Shown: positions 34,736-43,100, counted from the stretch's first letter. The stretch: DNA of 64,000 bases from JAIBJN01 sp963847985 (GCA_963847985.1 CAWKBS010000006.1:19052-83051); one strand, 5' to 3'. Notes: generated from the letters alone by a model not told the origin. Numbers and translations: made by a program.

Positions 34736-35887
34736 CTACGAGGTGAGCACCGAGCGCGACTCCGCGCGGGCCTCGCGCCACCGCACGAGCTCGTACGTGT
34801 GCAACGCCAGCCACACGGCGGTGACGAGCGCCAGCGCGGCGAGCGCGGGAACCATCGTCGCGATCGGGAGCAGGAGCAGGAGGATGAGCGCCGCGACGAG
34901 GCGGCCGCGGCTCACCCGCCGCCGCCGTTCGATCCGGATCCGAATCGCGGAGTAGGTCAGCAGGTAGAGCGCGCTCCCGCCGCAGAGCGCGAACGCCGCG
35001 ACGGAGTCGAGCTCGTCGCCGACGTGCCCGACGATGATCTTCATCGCGAACGCGAAGAGCACGATCCCGACGATCATCGGGAAGTGCAGGTACGTGTACA
35101 GGTCACGGGCAAGCGCAACGCGCTCCGGCCCCTGGGCGTCCCCGAGCATGCGCTCGCCGCGGATCGAGAAGAAGTCGAAGTACGCGAGCCAGAACGAGGT
35201 GGCGACGAGGAGCCCGAGGATCGCGGCCACGACCTCGCCCAGCCCGATGCCGATCCCGGTCGCGCCGATCCCGATGGCGATGAACGACTCGCCGAGCGCG
35301 ATGATCACCACCAGGCCGTGGCGCTCCGCGAAGTGCGACGGGTAGACCTGCCAGCCCGTCGATCCGCTGACCACTGCGCCGAAGTAGGTGCAGACGAGCG
35401 CGGCGATCCAGAGCCATGTGCGCGCGCCGTCCGCGAAGCCCGCGACGAGGATCATGGCCGCGCCGAGCAGCGGCCAAGGCGCCAGCCGGAGCACGGCACC
35501 GAGCAGCTCGCGGTTCCCGCGGCCCGCGAGCGCGTAGAGCGTCAGGTGCATCACGCAGACCACGAGGAAGGCGGCGCCGAAGAGCACGCCCTCGTCGTCG
35601 AAGACGCCCGGCACCGCGAGCGCTGCGACGAAGATCGCGATCAGGGCGACAAGGAGCGCGATGCCGACGACGCTCTCCTCGGGGTCGACGGTGTTCGTCA
35701 ACCAGGCGTATGCCGCCCAGGCCCACCAGAGCGCGGCGAGGACGAGCACGCCCCGGCCGATTCCTGCGAACGTCGGGTCGTCGGCGAGCAGCGTCGCGAC
35801 CTGCGTGAACGCGAAGACGAAGACGAGGTCGAAGAAGAGCTCGCGCGGCGTGACGCGGTGCTCGTGATCGACGGCCGCGACGCTCAC
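34736..35887 (-). CDS. Low temperature requirement A (LtrA) family membrane protein
   Basis: This 383-residue protein has about ten membrane helices with the family N-terminus VTPRELFFDLVFVFAFTQV, followed by AERHGLVVIIALGESFIAIG, the most conserved LtrA segment. The biochemical role of LtrA is not established; the name comes from a Listeria low-temperature mutant. GTG 35887 follows TAGGGT (35900-35895) by seven bases, so leaderless expression is likely. It converges with the CDF gene. Confidence 0.9.
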   Translation of the reverse strand: MSVAAVDHEHRVTPRELFFDLVFVFAFTQVATLLADDPTFAGIGRGVLVLAALWWAWAAYAWLTNTVDPEESVVGIALLVALIAIFVAALAVPGVFDDEGVLFGAAFLVVCVMHLTLYALAGRGNRELLGAVLRLAPWPLLGAAMILVAGFADGARTWLWIAALVCTYFGAVVSGSTGWQVYPSHFAERHGLVVIIALGESFIAIGIGATGIGIGLGEVVAAILGLLVATSFWLAYFDFFSIRGERMLGDAQGPERVALARDLYTYLHFPMIVGIVLFAFAMKIIVGHVGDELDSVAAFALCGGSALYLLTYSAIRIRIERRRRVSRGRLVAALILLLLLPIATMVPALAALALVTAVWLALHTYELVRWREARAESRSVLTS

Positions 35888-35926
35888 CGTCGCGACCCTA
35901 CCGCGTCGCCGCGGCGGTCAGGGCCG

Positions 35927-36325
35927 CTAGGAGGATTTGGCGAGGTCGTCGAGTGGTTGCCCGAAGGCGATGTCGTGGCCGTCCGGATCCTGAACGCCGA
36001 ACTCGCGGAATCCATGCGGAGCGTCGTAGATCGTGTAGTCGATCTCGGCACCCCGCTCCTGCACCTCGGCGTAGATTGCGTCGGCGTCGTCCACCCGGAT
36101 ATAGGCATTCCAGGTCTGGCCGACGATCCTCCAGTTGGGGACGATCCGCGCTGGATCGGGACACAGAGCGAACAGGAGCGTGGCCTCGTCGCGTCGCGCG
36201 GTCATGAAGTTCGGCGGCCGGCCGAACACCTCGCACTCGAAGCCGAGCCGGTCGCGGTAGAAGGTCACGGCCCGTTCGAGGTCAGCGACGAGAAGAACCG
36301 GCGAGACGCCGGTGAGCGTCGGCAT
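35927..36325 (-). CDS. VOC-superfamily (glyoxalase/bleomycin-resistance-like) protein
   Basis: This 132-residue protein has two beta-alpha-beta-beta-beta modules typical of the vicinal oxygen chelate fold: SPVLLVADLERAVTFYRDRLGFE and NAYIRVDDADAIYAEVQERG, ending FGVQDPDGHDIAFGQ. A metal site is possible, but not all ligands are present, so binding or enzymatic function is open. ATG 36325 follows TAGACT (36337-36332) by six bases, a model leaderless promoter. Confidence 0.88.
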   Translation of the reverse strand: MPTLTGVSPVLLVADLERAVTFYRDRLGFECEVFGRPPNFMTARRDEATLLFALCPDPARIVPNWRIVGQTWNAYIRVDDADAIYAEVQERGAEIDYTIYDAPHGFREFGVQDPDGHDIAFGQPLDDLAKSS

Positions 36326-36444
36326 GCGGGGAGTCTAAGCCGCGAGCCTCACGTTCCGAGACGAGGCCCGAGCGGCAGTTCAGTTCACGGCGCAGATGGC
36401 GACCGCGGTGTACGTCCCCGCCTGCCCCGACTCGCGGGGGCGGA

Positions 36445-36470
36445 GGGCGGGCGGGACTAGTCGCCCGCCC
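36445..36470 (-). terminator. Hairpin terminator after the secreted-protein gene
   Basis: A perfect 9-bp stem (GGGCGGGCG / CGCCCGCCC) with an 8-nt loop lies just downstream of the minus-strand gene at 36485-37041. Confidence 0.7.
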
Positions 36471-36484
36471 GCCTAACTTTCGCT

Positions 36485-37041
36485 TCAGCTCAGCGCAGGC
36501 ACCACGACTTCGCAGAAGTCGTCCGTGCGGCCTGTCGATCCCTTGACTTGCTCGAAGGAGATCTCCGTGTCGTCGGAGGGATCGCTCGGCGTGCCGCCGT
36601 GATCGACCAGCAACTCGAAGCGAACCTGCCCCGGGTTCCTGCCTATCGCCTTGCCGTTCGAGTTGTAGATCACGGCGTTGCCGGTCGAGAGGATGAGGAT
36701 CGTGAGCGTGCCGTCGCCGTTGTCCGTCACGCGCAGATCCTTGTCGATCAGGTTGACCGTGCTCACGACGAACTTGTCGTTGTCCACGTTCGTGAACGTT
36801 TCCGTGATCCGGAGCCGATTGGCGAAGTAGATGAGCCCATCGCGTCCGCGCGGCTGATCGTGGTGGTCCCGTCCACGACAAAGTGGCTCTCTACCACCAT
36901 GTCCGTCCCACAGAAGGCTTCGATCTCGTTGAAGAACTCCTCGTGGAAGGTCTCCTTGACCACGCGCCCAGGCTCGGCCAGCGCGGGCACGGCAAGTACG
37001 AACGCTCCCAACAAAGCTGCTGCCAACAGAAGTCGCCGCAT
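36485..37041 (-). CDS. Secreted protein of unknown function, one-base frameshift near 36845
   Basis: The first frame gives a signal peptide (MRRLLLAAALLGAFVLAVPALA) and a mature start with FNEIEAFCGTD and VVDGTTTISRA. The second frame continues with DGLIYFANRLRITETFTNVDNDKFVVST to the end at FCEVVVPALS. Inserting one base near 36845 (so that GCGGACGCG reads as Ala-Gly-Arg-Asp) joins them into about 185 residues. The product looks like a small exported beta-sandwich with two cysteines, and I do not recognise its family. ATG 37041 has a strong GGGGAGGAGG upstream. Confidence 0.65.
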
Positions 37042-37165
37042 CTCTACTACCTCCTCCCCCGCAACGGTTATAAAAAAGGCCGCCCCTTCATCGCGGGGGA
37101 TCGGCCACCAGGCAAGAAGACTCTGTCATCCCTCGATCCGTAGTTCAAGCGCCGCGCCCGGCTCG

Positions 37166-37187
37166 CCTGCCCGCGGCCGCGGGCAGG
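37166..37187. terminator. 22-bp perfect palindrome, terminator-like
   Basis: CCTGCCCGCGG and its exact complement stand back to back. The 307-base gap 37042-37348 around it contains no convincing gene. Confidence 0.4.
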
Positions 37188-37311
37188 TCTGAAAGAGCCA
37201 TCTAACCGCCGCGTCGTAGCCTGACCCTGCCGGGGCATTCACCAGCACGGGTAGCCAGGAGCATTGGGGCGAGCCGAGGCCGCAGAATCGGCCCGCCCCG
37301 ATGCGGTTTAG

Positions 37312-37332
37312 GCCGGAGGATCAGGCTCCGGC
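37312..37332 (-). terminator. Hairpin after the PRC-barrel gene
   Basis: A 7-bp stem (GCCGGAG / CTCCGGC) with a 7-nt loop lies about 17 bases beyond the minus-strand stop codon. Confidence 0.5.
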
Positions 37333-37348
37333 TAGAGAGGAGGCCGTT

Positions 37349-37711
37349 TTAGAGGCCTCCGTAGTAGCCGCCCAGCTCAGCTCTGTAGGCATCGTCGTGA
37401 TAGCGGCTCTCGTCGAACTCGGGAGCGTTCTTGATCTCGTCCTTCGAACGGTTGACGTAGACGGTCTCGGCGTCCAGGTCGACGCGGTCGATCACGCCGG
37501 CCGGCAGGACGACCTTCTTGCCGAAGATCCAAGGGCCGGTGTCAACGACGATGTAGCTGCGGGCTGTCTCGTAGGTGGCCTCGTCGATCTTGCCGATGCC
37601 GCCATCGGTCGCCTCGACGCTGAAGCCGGTGAGATCAGTTCCTCGGCTCATGTCGATGCCGAGTGTCTCGACCTCTTGGTACGTCCACAGATCGGTAGTG
37701 GTGTGGGGCAT
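37349..37711 (-). CDS. PRC-barrel domain protein
   Basis: This 120-residue protein contains one PRC-barrel: GFSVEATDGGIGKIDEATYETARSYIVVDTGPWIFGKKVVLPAGVIDRVDLDAETVYVN (quoted in part: GKIDEATYETARSYIVVDTG). PRC-barrels occur in photosynthetic reaction centres, RimM and many small stress proteins of actinobacteria; this stand-alone form is of the last type. ATG 37711 is chosen because of AAGGAG upstream and because the domain starts about 30 residues in. The longer frame to 37900 has no support. Confidence 0.82.
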   Translation of the reverse strand: MPHTTTDLWTYQEVETLGIDMSRGTDLTGFSVEATDGGIGKIDEATYETARSYIVVDTGPWIFGKKVVLPAGVIDRVDLDAETVYVNRSKDEIKNAPEFDESRYHDDAYRAELGGYYGGL

Positions 37712-37945
37712 TCGTGTGCTGCTCCTTCCGTTGGCCTCCCCTGGCGGTGCCCAGGGTGGGCGCCGCAGCAGTCGGCCGGTTTCAACTGTCGCGCCTGGAT
37801 ACCCAGCCATTCGAGAACGCAACCTGGGAAAGCCTGGCTTTTTCACGATGCTGCCAACGGGCGAGCACGACGCCCCTCTTAGACCGAGCGGTAGGCGCAC
37901 GCCCGTGGGCCTGGGACGACAGCCGCACTGCCGGGGCCGTCTGAC

Positions 37946-38962
37946 CTAGATCCAGTTGCGGACGCGAGCGACGGAGAGTACGACCACCGCGATTGCGAGC
38001 ATCGTCGCGATCACAACCCAAAATACCCAGGCTAGGTCGAAGAGGCCGACTTCGAAGTTCATGCCCATGATCCCGCCGAGCACGGTTGCCGGTAGGAGGA
38101 TCACGGTGACCAGCGTGAGCAACTTCATGATGTCGTTTGTCCGTTGTCCGATTCGGGTGACGAGGAGATCGAATGAGCCGAAAGTCGACTCTTTCGCCTC
38201 GCGGGCGGCGTCCAACGCTCTGTCCACGCGGCGCTCGAGGTCGGCGAAACGTTGTGCTGATTGTTCGCTCGAGAGCTGATCGAGTTCGGGGTGTGAGAGA
38301 GAAACGACGACTTCGCGGTGCGGGGCGAGCGCCCGTCGCAGCGTCCCAATCGTGCGGCGGAGTTCGACGAGCCGGTTCAGGTCGTCAGTAGCCATTTTGG
38401 GGGTATTGGTCATGACCCTCGCGTCGAGATCCTCCAGCTCCCGCTCGATGTCATCCAGGGCACGGAGGTAGCTGGAGATGATCCAGTCGAGAATGGTTGC
38501 GACGAACGAGGGTGCGTCGAGCGCGCCGATTTGACCTCCCCCCTGGGCGCGCTCGAAGAACTCCTCGAGCACGTCGGCCTTCTCACGATAGGCGGTGACG
38601 ATCCAGTTCACACCGAGAACACACTCGATTGGAACCAGCTCAGGCGCATCCCCCTCGCCGTTTACGACGTACAGCGTCACGTACATGCGCTCGCCTTCGT
38701 CGGCAACTGAGGCCCTTCCCGGGTGCTCGCCCAGGCGGTGCGCGAGCGCCTCGCCGAGATCGAGGGTCTCCCGCAGCGCCGCCACTTCCTCGTCCGTCGG
38801 GTCGTGCAGTGCGAGCCACAGCAGCTGACCGCGATTGAGCCGCTCGATCGCGGCCCTCCAATCCTCGACCTGTTCGGACTGTTGCTCGTCGAACACGAAA
38901 CCTGTGAGCACCGGCCGTTGTTCCAGAGCCACCTTCGTTTCCCTCTGTCCGCCGCCGGCCAC
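37946..38962 (-). CDS. corA: CorA-family divalent cation transporter
   Basis: This 338-residue protein has the CorA layout: a large cytoplasmic alpha/beta N-domain, a long stalk helix (ELEDLDARVMTNTPK to RIGQRTNDIMKLLTLVTVILLP, abbreviated) and two C-terminal membrane helices with the signature GMN in GGIMGMNFEVG. It forms pentameric channels for Mg2+ or Co2+. The start at GTG 38962 is tentative. The gene is the last one before the mobile-element remnant at tRNA-Tyr. Confidence 0.93.
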   Translation of the reverse strand: MAGGGQRETKVALEQRPVLTGFVFDEQQSEQVEDWRAAIERLNRGQLLWLALHDPTDEEVAALRETLDLGEALAHRLGEHPGRASVADEGERMYVTLYVVNGEGDAPELVPIECVLGVNWIVTAYREKADVLEEFFERAQGGGQIGALDAPSFVATILDWIISSYLRALDDIERELEDLDARVMTNTPKMATDDLNRLVELRRTIGTLRRALAPHREVVVSLSHPELDQLSSEQSAQRFADLERRVDRALDAAREAKESTFGSFDLLVTRIGQRTNDIMKLLTLVTVILLPATVLGGIMGMNFEVGLFDLAWVFWVVIATMLAIAVVVLSVARVRNWI

Positions 38963-38989
38963 GCGGCGGGCCCCTGGTCGCCTTCGCCA

Positions 38990-39099
38990 GTGATGACGAT
39001 GACGTCGTGGGGCGCGACGAGATGACGCCGGTCGGCTACGACAAGCGGGGGCTGCCGCTGTACGCGCCGCGGGGGATCACAAAGCGGCTTCCGTGGTAG
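38990..39099 (+). pseudogene. Short gene fragment of unknown origin
   Basis: One frame reads DDVVGRDEMTPVGYDKRGLP and continues to LPW before the TAG at 39097-39099. It has coding character but no start and no recognised family. It sits directly outside the left direct repeat, so it may be the tail of a gene cut by the insertion. The stretch 38963-39293 holds no other gene apart from the repeat. Confidence 0.35.
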
Positions 39100-39150
39100 C
39101 GCGTTCCGTGCACGCACCGGTGCACGCACGCGACGCGGATTTCCGGCATC

Positions 39151-39229
39151 CCTGGCACAGCTGACCCGCTCAACCAAGCGGGTTTCGCTGAGCCATGCGG
39201 GGCGAAATGGGGGAGGTAGGACTCGAACC
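39151..39229. repeat. Left 79-bp direct repeat (att-like), contains a tRNA-Tyr 3' fragment
   Basis: This segment matches 41631-41709 at 77 of 79 positions. Its last 22 bases equal the 3' end of the tRNA-Tyr gene (minus strand). The two copies are 2,480 bases apart and frame a set of phage-like small genes. Confidence 0.85.
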
Positions 39230-39293
39230 CCCCTGCAAATCGCGCTGTTCTAGCCGCCGAGGTACGCACCGGGGTACGCACCGTATGGGCATG

Positions 39294-39470
39294 TTAGGTG
39301 TCTCCGAGCCCTGGATCTTCCCAGGTCACCGTGTCATCCAGAACCCAGCGCAACGCCCGGTGCTTGCCGGCGAGCTCGGCCCACTCATAGTCGGTGTACG
39401 GGCCCAGCGGCGGTCGTGGGTTGCGGCCGAGTCGGAACACAACGGGGATGGCTAGGCGCAGGCGCAGCAT
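39294..39470 (-). CDS. Small actinophage-like protein
   Basis: This 58-residue protein starts at ATG 39470 after GGAAAG. Its core, YEWAELAGKHRALRWVLDD, resembles small proteins common in actinobacterial phages and integrated elements (pattern ELxGKxxALRWVLG followed by W...LDT). It overlaps the start of the HNH gene fragment on the other strand. Function unknown. Its presence between the direct repeats supports a mobile-element origin. Confidence 0.5.
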   Translation of the reverse strand: MLRLRLAIPVVFRLGRNPRPPLGPYTDYEWAELAGKHRALRWVLDDTVTWEDPGLGDT

Positions 39471-39776
39471 CAACTTTCCGCGGTCGACGGCCTCGACTAC
39501 GAGCCGCGGCTACGGAACGGTGCACCAGGCCGAGCGGAAGCGTTGGGAACCCGTCGTGCGGTCAGGCCGTGTCGCCTGCGTCCGCTGCGGCTTTCCGATC
39601 GCGCCTGGTGCGCGCTGGCACTTGGATCACCGAGACGACGGCCTCGGCTACTTGGGCTGAGTCACGCCAGGTGCAACGTGCGGGCTGCGGCGAAGCTGGG
39701 GAATCAACGTATGCGCGAGAAGAGGTCGCTCGAGGATTCGCCGAGCTCGGTGCGGGTGGCTTCGAGGGACTGGTGA
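39448..39776 (+). pseudogene. HNH endonuclease gene, frameshifted near 39656
   Basis: The first frame gives RGYGTVHQAERKRWEPVV, CVRCGFPI and HLDHRDDGLGYLG, and the following frame gives SHARCNVRAAAKLGNQR. Together these are the phage-type HNH layout: a CxxC pair, H-x-D-H and HxRCN. A missing base near 39656 breaks the frame before the last motif. Small HNH nucleases of this sort usually sit beside phage packaging genes or in integrated elements. Here it lies inside the tRNA-Tyr-flanking direct repeats. Confidence 0.65.
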
Positions 39777-39922
39777 GCTCCCACCTTGCGGCTCCGCCCG
39801 CGCGGCGGAATACTTCGGCGTATGAACCTCCACCAGCTTCGCCGCTTCGACGACGAGGCCGAGGCCGCGATCCGGCGCAACAGCATCGTCAAGCTCACGG
39901 CCACGGTCGTCATGGCGGTACG

Positions 39923-40366
39923 GTGGAAATCGCCGCGCTGATCGTTTCGATCTTCGCGCTCTTCGTCTCGATTGGCTCTCTTCTCTATACGCACCGAGCC
40001 GATGTCCGAGCCGAACGCGCCCAGCTTAGTCTGTCTTACCGCGGCTCGGAAACTGAGTCGTATCCGGGAGGAGAACAGCTCCGGATCTATCGCTTTCTTG
40101 TGTCGAACGTTGGCTTGGCTCCCGCTCGACACGTGGTGCTTCACCTCGATGACAAGAAGGGCGAGCGAGTCGGATTCTCGGGAACCGGACGTCCACTCGT
40201 TTCGGGCCAGGAAGAGGAGTTCATCGTGCGGGACTACGCTCCCAAGAGGCACTACGTGTATCCCCTCAGCGTCACGTTTAAGTGGCTCAAGTGGGGAGAG
40301 GAACGCGAGCCTCAAAGAGACACGTCGAGCTTAGAGATTTGGCCTGAAGCTCCGGAGCCGTCTTAG
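39923..40366 (+). CDS. Membrane-anchored protein of unknown function in the element
   Basis: This 147-residue protein has one N-terminal hydrophobic helix (MEIAALIVSIFALFVSIGSL) and a soluble domain with SLSYRGSETES, VSNVGLAPARHVVLHLDD and YPLSVTFKWLKWGEER. Such single-helix proteins with a beta-rich tail are common in mobile elements; function unknown. GTG 39923 is chosen to begin just before the helix. Its base composition is visibly less GC-rich than that of the chromosome genes. A 39-codon open stretch at 39821-39940 upstream may be another remnant. Confidence 0.6.
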   Translation: MEIAALIVSIFALFVSIGSLLYTHRADVRAERAQLSLSYRGSETESYPGGEQLRIYRFLVSNVGLAPARHVVLHLDDKKGERVGFSGTGRPLVSGQEEEFIVRDYAPKRHYVYPLSVTFKWLKWGEEREPQRDTSSLEIWPEAPEPS

Positions 40367-40648
40367 CCCCGCTGCCGTAGAGGCGAGCCCGCTTTCAAGT
40401 CGTAGCCTGACTTGGCCGGGGCGTGGGCCGGGTAGTCCTAGGGTCACCTTGCGGCCCGCGCCCGGCCTTGTCGCGTCTAGCCGTTGACCGTGGGGGCTGA
40501 CCGGCGTAGGGTCGAGCCGTTCAGCACAAAGGAGCGTGAACCGAGGCACCTCCTGTCATGGCACTCCCGCTGCGGCTTCGTATTCGATCGCCGCCCAAGG
40601 ACAAGTCGCTGACGCAAAAGTCCGATTGACCTTGGGAAGGGAGAAACC

Positions 40649-41138
40649 ATGACACGGAAGCTCAGATTTGGGGCGGTCGCCGTTCTCGTGTTCGCGCTGC
40701 TCGGCACGGGCGCATCCGCCTCGGGCCCGCGGGACAAGGACGACGATGAGGGCGAAGGTCATCCGCGTCACCGAGATCATCGTGCAGGAGGCCGAGATCG
40801 ACCTGGGTGAGCCGGGAGAGAGCCTGGGAGACCAGTTCGTTACATCGAGTGACCTTTTCCGCGGCGACAAGAAGGTCGGCGTCGACGGCGTGGTTTGCAC
40901 GCTCGTGCGGTTGGAGCCGATGGTCTCCGCGACGGCGGAGTGCGTCGCCACGGCAGAATTTCCAAAGGGGCAGATCACGGTTCAAGGGCTTCTGACGTTC
41001 ACCGAAGAAACCGAAGGCGAGCCGTTCCGGCTGGCGATCACAGGCGGGACGGGGAAGTACAGGGAGGCGCACGGAGAGTTGAAGGTGGTCGAGGTGAGCG
41101 AGACGGAGTCTCGGCTGACGTTCAAGATCATCGACTGA
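40649..41138 (+). CDS. Secreted allene-oxide-cyclase/dirigent-barrel-like protein, frameshift near 40750
   Basis: ATG 40649, with GGGAAGGGAG upstream, opens a signal peptide (RFGAVAVLVFALLGTGASA). The frame then fails near 40750. The next frame carries the main domain: KVIRVTEIIVQEAEIDLGEPG, GDQFVTSSDLFRGDKKVG, CTLVRLEP and LAITGGTGKYREAHGELKV. These are the beta-barrel features of AOC-like/dirigent-like proteins (ITGGTGxYxxAxG). Bacterial members are secreted and of unknown role. The 280 bases upstream (40367-40648) show no gene. Confidence 0.65.
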
Positions 41139-41149
41139 CAGAGGAAAGC

Positions 41150-41180
41150 GGGGGTGACGCCCGCTTGGGGCGTCACCCCC
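41150..41180. terminator. Hairpin terminator inside the element
   Basis: A perfect 13-bp stem (GGGGGTGACGCCC / GGGCGTCACCCCC) with a 5-nt loop follows the barrel-protein gene and overlaps the end of the convergent gene. Confidence 0.8.
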
Positions 41181-41518
41181 AGCACCTCGCTCGCCCGCTC
41201 GAGCCCGCGCCGTGGACGCGCTCAGCCAGTCCGGCCGCCGAAGCCTTCGGCCGTCGACCGGCCAGGCCAGCCAGGCACGCGAGAACAGCATGCGCCTCCT
41301 CAAACCCGGCGTTCGGAACCTCGGCGCAATAGCGGGCGTGCCAGCGAAACGCAGCTCGCCGGAACCGCCCAGGTTCGTCGACCACGAGGAGGACGAGCTC
41401 GAGGGCGTCCCGGGAGGCTGACGAAGTCGAGCTCGGTCGCGGTGGCGAACGCCACCATCGCGTTTTGCGAGTCGAGGGCGCGGCGGAAGCGGGCGTAGGG
41501 TGAGCCCTGCGAGGTCAC
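41173..41518 (-). CDS. Actinobacterial mobile-element protein of unknown function, frameshift near 41410
   Basis: The first frame, from GTG 41518, reads SPYARFRRALDSQNAMVAFA and ATELDFVSL. The second continues RDALELVLLVVDEPGRFRRAA, RWHARYCAEVPNAGFEEAHAVL. Removing one C from the CCC run near 41410 joins them. The pattern (PYxRFxRALxxxN ... DALELxLL...PxRFxRAAxRWxxRY) is that of a small helical protein frequent in actinobacterial genomes and elements, with no known function. Confidence 0.6.
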
Positions 41519-41630
41519 GAACAGATGTTCGCACAGTCACGTCGTCGTCTACGACCGGCGCCGAAGGCAGCGCGCAGGGCAATCTCGAGGTACGCACCGG
41601 GGTACGAACGCGGTGGGCATTCCGGGCATT

Positions 41631-41709
41631 CCTGGCACAGCTGACCCGCTCAACCATGCGGGTTTCGCTGAGCCATGCGGGGCGAAATGGGGGAGGTAGG
41701 ATTCGAACC
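41631..41709. repeat. Right 79-bp direct repeat (att-like) overlapping tRNA-Tyr
   Basis: This segment matches 39151-39229 with two mismatches. It covers the last 22 bases of the tRNA-Tyr gene plus 57 bases beyond its 3' end, the usual place for site-specific integration. Confidence 0.85.
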
Positions 41710-41769
41710 TACGTAGGCTGAGCCAACGGGTTTACAGCCCGTCCCCTTTGGCCACTCGGGTACTCCCCC
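41688..41769 (-). tRNA. tRNA-Tyr (GTA anticodon)
   Basis: The minus strand gives an 82-base class II tRNA. The acceptor stem is GGGGGAG with CTCCCCC plus discriminator A, the anticodon loop contains CTGTAAA (anticodon GTA), there is a variable arm, and the T-loop is GGTTCGAATCC. CCA is not encoded. It serves as the integration target of the neighbouring element. Confidence 0.95.
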
Positions 41770-41789
41770 GCGGCCGGCTCAGTGTAGCC

Positions 41790-41841
41790 AAGAGCCCCTA
41801 ACGGCATGAGGGGCGATGCCGCCTCGCCGCGCCGGGAGGCT
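41790..41841 (-). repeat. Fragment of the dispersed structured-RNA element
   Basis: AAGAGC..CTAACG..ATGAGG.GCGATGCCG matches the 3' end of copy 2 (20323-20351). The core hairpin and the opposite arm are missing, so this is a decayed or truncated copy between tRNA-Tyr and pilT. Confidence 0.5.
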
Positions 41842-41858
41842 CCATCCCCCCTTTGAGC

Positions 41859-41887
41859 TAAAGCGGCCCGCGAGGGCCCGCCGATAG
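41859..41887 (+). promoter_or_regulatory. Sigma-28/WhiG-type promoter of the first pilT operon
   Basis: TAAA (41859-41862) is followed after 17 bases by GCCGATAG (41880-41887), 13 bases before the ATG. WhiG/FliA promoters have the form TAAA-N15/16-GCCGATAA. Confidence 0.65.
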
Positions 41888-41900
41888 CCGCCTCGTCTTC

Positions 41901-43100
41901 ATGAACCTAGACGAACTCTTGGCACGCGTCATCGACGCCGGCGGAAGTGACATGCACCTCAAGGTGAACTCTCCTGCCATGGTCCGGGTCGACGGCGACC
42001 TGCAGCCGGTCGAGCAGCGGCTCCTGACGGAGTCCGACCTCGAGACCGTGCTCCTGCTCGTCACCGATCGCTCGCCGGCCAAGCGGGAGCAGTTCCTCGA
42101 GTCCGGCGACCTCGACACGTCGTACCTGGCCGACGGGATCGGGCGCTTCCGCGTCAACGGCTTTCGCCAGCGCGGCTCCATCTCGTTCGCCTTCCGCTTC
42201 GTGCCCAAGGAGATCCCGAGCTTCGAGCGCCTCGGCCTGCCCGAGGGCGTGGCCAAGCTGGCGCAGGAGCACCGTGGTCTCGTCCTCGTCACCGGCGCCA
42301 CCGGCTCCGGCAAGTCGACGTCGCTCGCGGCAATGCTCAACTGGATCAACCGGAACCGCAAGCAGCACATCGTCACGATCGAGGACCCGATCGAGTTCAT
42401 CCACGACGACTGGGCCTCGATCGTCAACCAGCGCGAGGTCGGGCTCGACACCGAGTCCTTCAAGCAGGCGCTTCGCCGCGTGCTGCGCCAGGACCCCGAC
42501 GTGATCCTCATCGGCGAGCTGCGCGACGAGGAGACGACCCAGACCGCGCTGCAGGCGGCCGAGTCGGGCCACCTCGTCTTCTCGACCCTGCACACGCTCG
42601 ACGCCGCCGAGACCATCGGCCGGCTCGTCGAGTTCTACCCGCCCCAGAAGCAGATGATGGTGCGGGAGATCCTCGCGGGCGTGCTGCGCGGGGTCGTGAG
42701 CCAGCGCCTCGTCCCGCGCGTCGCCGGCGGCCGCGTCGCCGCCATCGAGGTCATGGTCAACACGGCGCGCATCGCCGACCTGATCCGCGAGCCCGAGAAG
42801 ACGCACGGGCTCACCGAGGCGATCGAGGACGGCGCGTACCACCACATGCAGAGCTTCTCTCAGCACCTCGTCCAGCTCGTCGTCGACGACGTCGTCGAGC
42901 TCGAGGTCGCTGCGGCGGCGGCCACCAACCGCCACGACTTCGAGATCGCGGTCGAGCAGGCGGTGCGCCGCAAGCGCGTCGCCGCGGAAGGCAAGACCGT
43001 TGCCGTCGACTTCACGAGCCTTGCGGAGGACGAGGCCGAGCCCGAACCGGAGCCCGAGGACGAACCGGTGACCGGCTTGCGGCTCGCTGCATCGGAGTGA
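41901..43100 (+). CDS. pilT: Type IV pilus retraction-type ATPase PilT (first copy)
   Basis: This 399-residue hexameric motor ATPase powers pilus retraction. It begins MNLDELLARVIDAGGSDMHLKV, as PilT does. It has Walker A GATGSGKST, the Asp box HIVTIEDPIEF, Walker B LIGELRDEET and the His box ESGHLVFSTLHT. It lacks the N-terminal GspE_N domain of PilB. A second paralogue lies at 54284. The stop overlaps the transglycosylase start by four bases (GTGA), so the two are probably co-translated. A hydrophilic, acidic C-terminal tail (EPEPEDEP) is unusual. Confidence 0.93.
   Translation: MNLDELLARVIDAGGSDMHLKVNSPAMVRVDGDLQPVEQRLLTESDLETVLLLVTDRSPAKREQFLESGDLDTSYLADGIGRFRVNGFRQRGSISFAFRFVPKEIPSFERLGLPEGVAKLAQEHRGLVLVTGATGSGKSTSLAAMLNWINRNRKQHIVTIEDPIEFIHDDWASIVNQREVGLDTESFKQALRRVLRQDPDVILIGELRDEETTQTALQAAESGHLVFSTLHTLDAAETIGRLVEFYPPQKQMMVREILAGVLRGVVSQRLVPRVAGGRVAAIEVMVNTARIADLIREPEKTHGLTEAIEDGAYHHMQSFSQHLVQLVVDDVVELEVAAAAATNRHDFEIAVEQAVRRKRVAAEGKTVAVDFTSLAEDEAEPEPEPEDEPVTGLRLAASE

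Noticed and set aside
35929..35945. VOC gene 3' end resembling the terminal arm of repeat copy 1 (CTAGGAGGRTTTGGCG)
   Set aside because: No pairing partner, hairpin core or conserved blocks follow; probably chance.
39208..39229. Possible second tRNA-Tyr
   Set aside because: Only the last 22 bases of the tRNA are present; it is part of the left direct repeat.
39195..39455. Small frames reading GEVGLEP or GGGRIRTYVG over the tRNA region
   Set aside because: These are well-known false translations across tRNA 3' ends, not genes.
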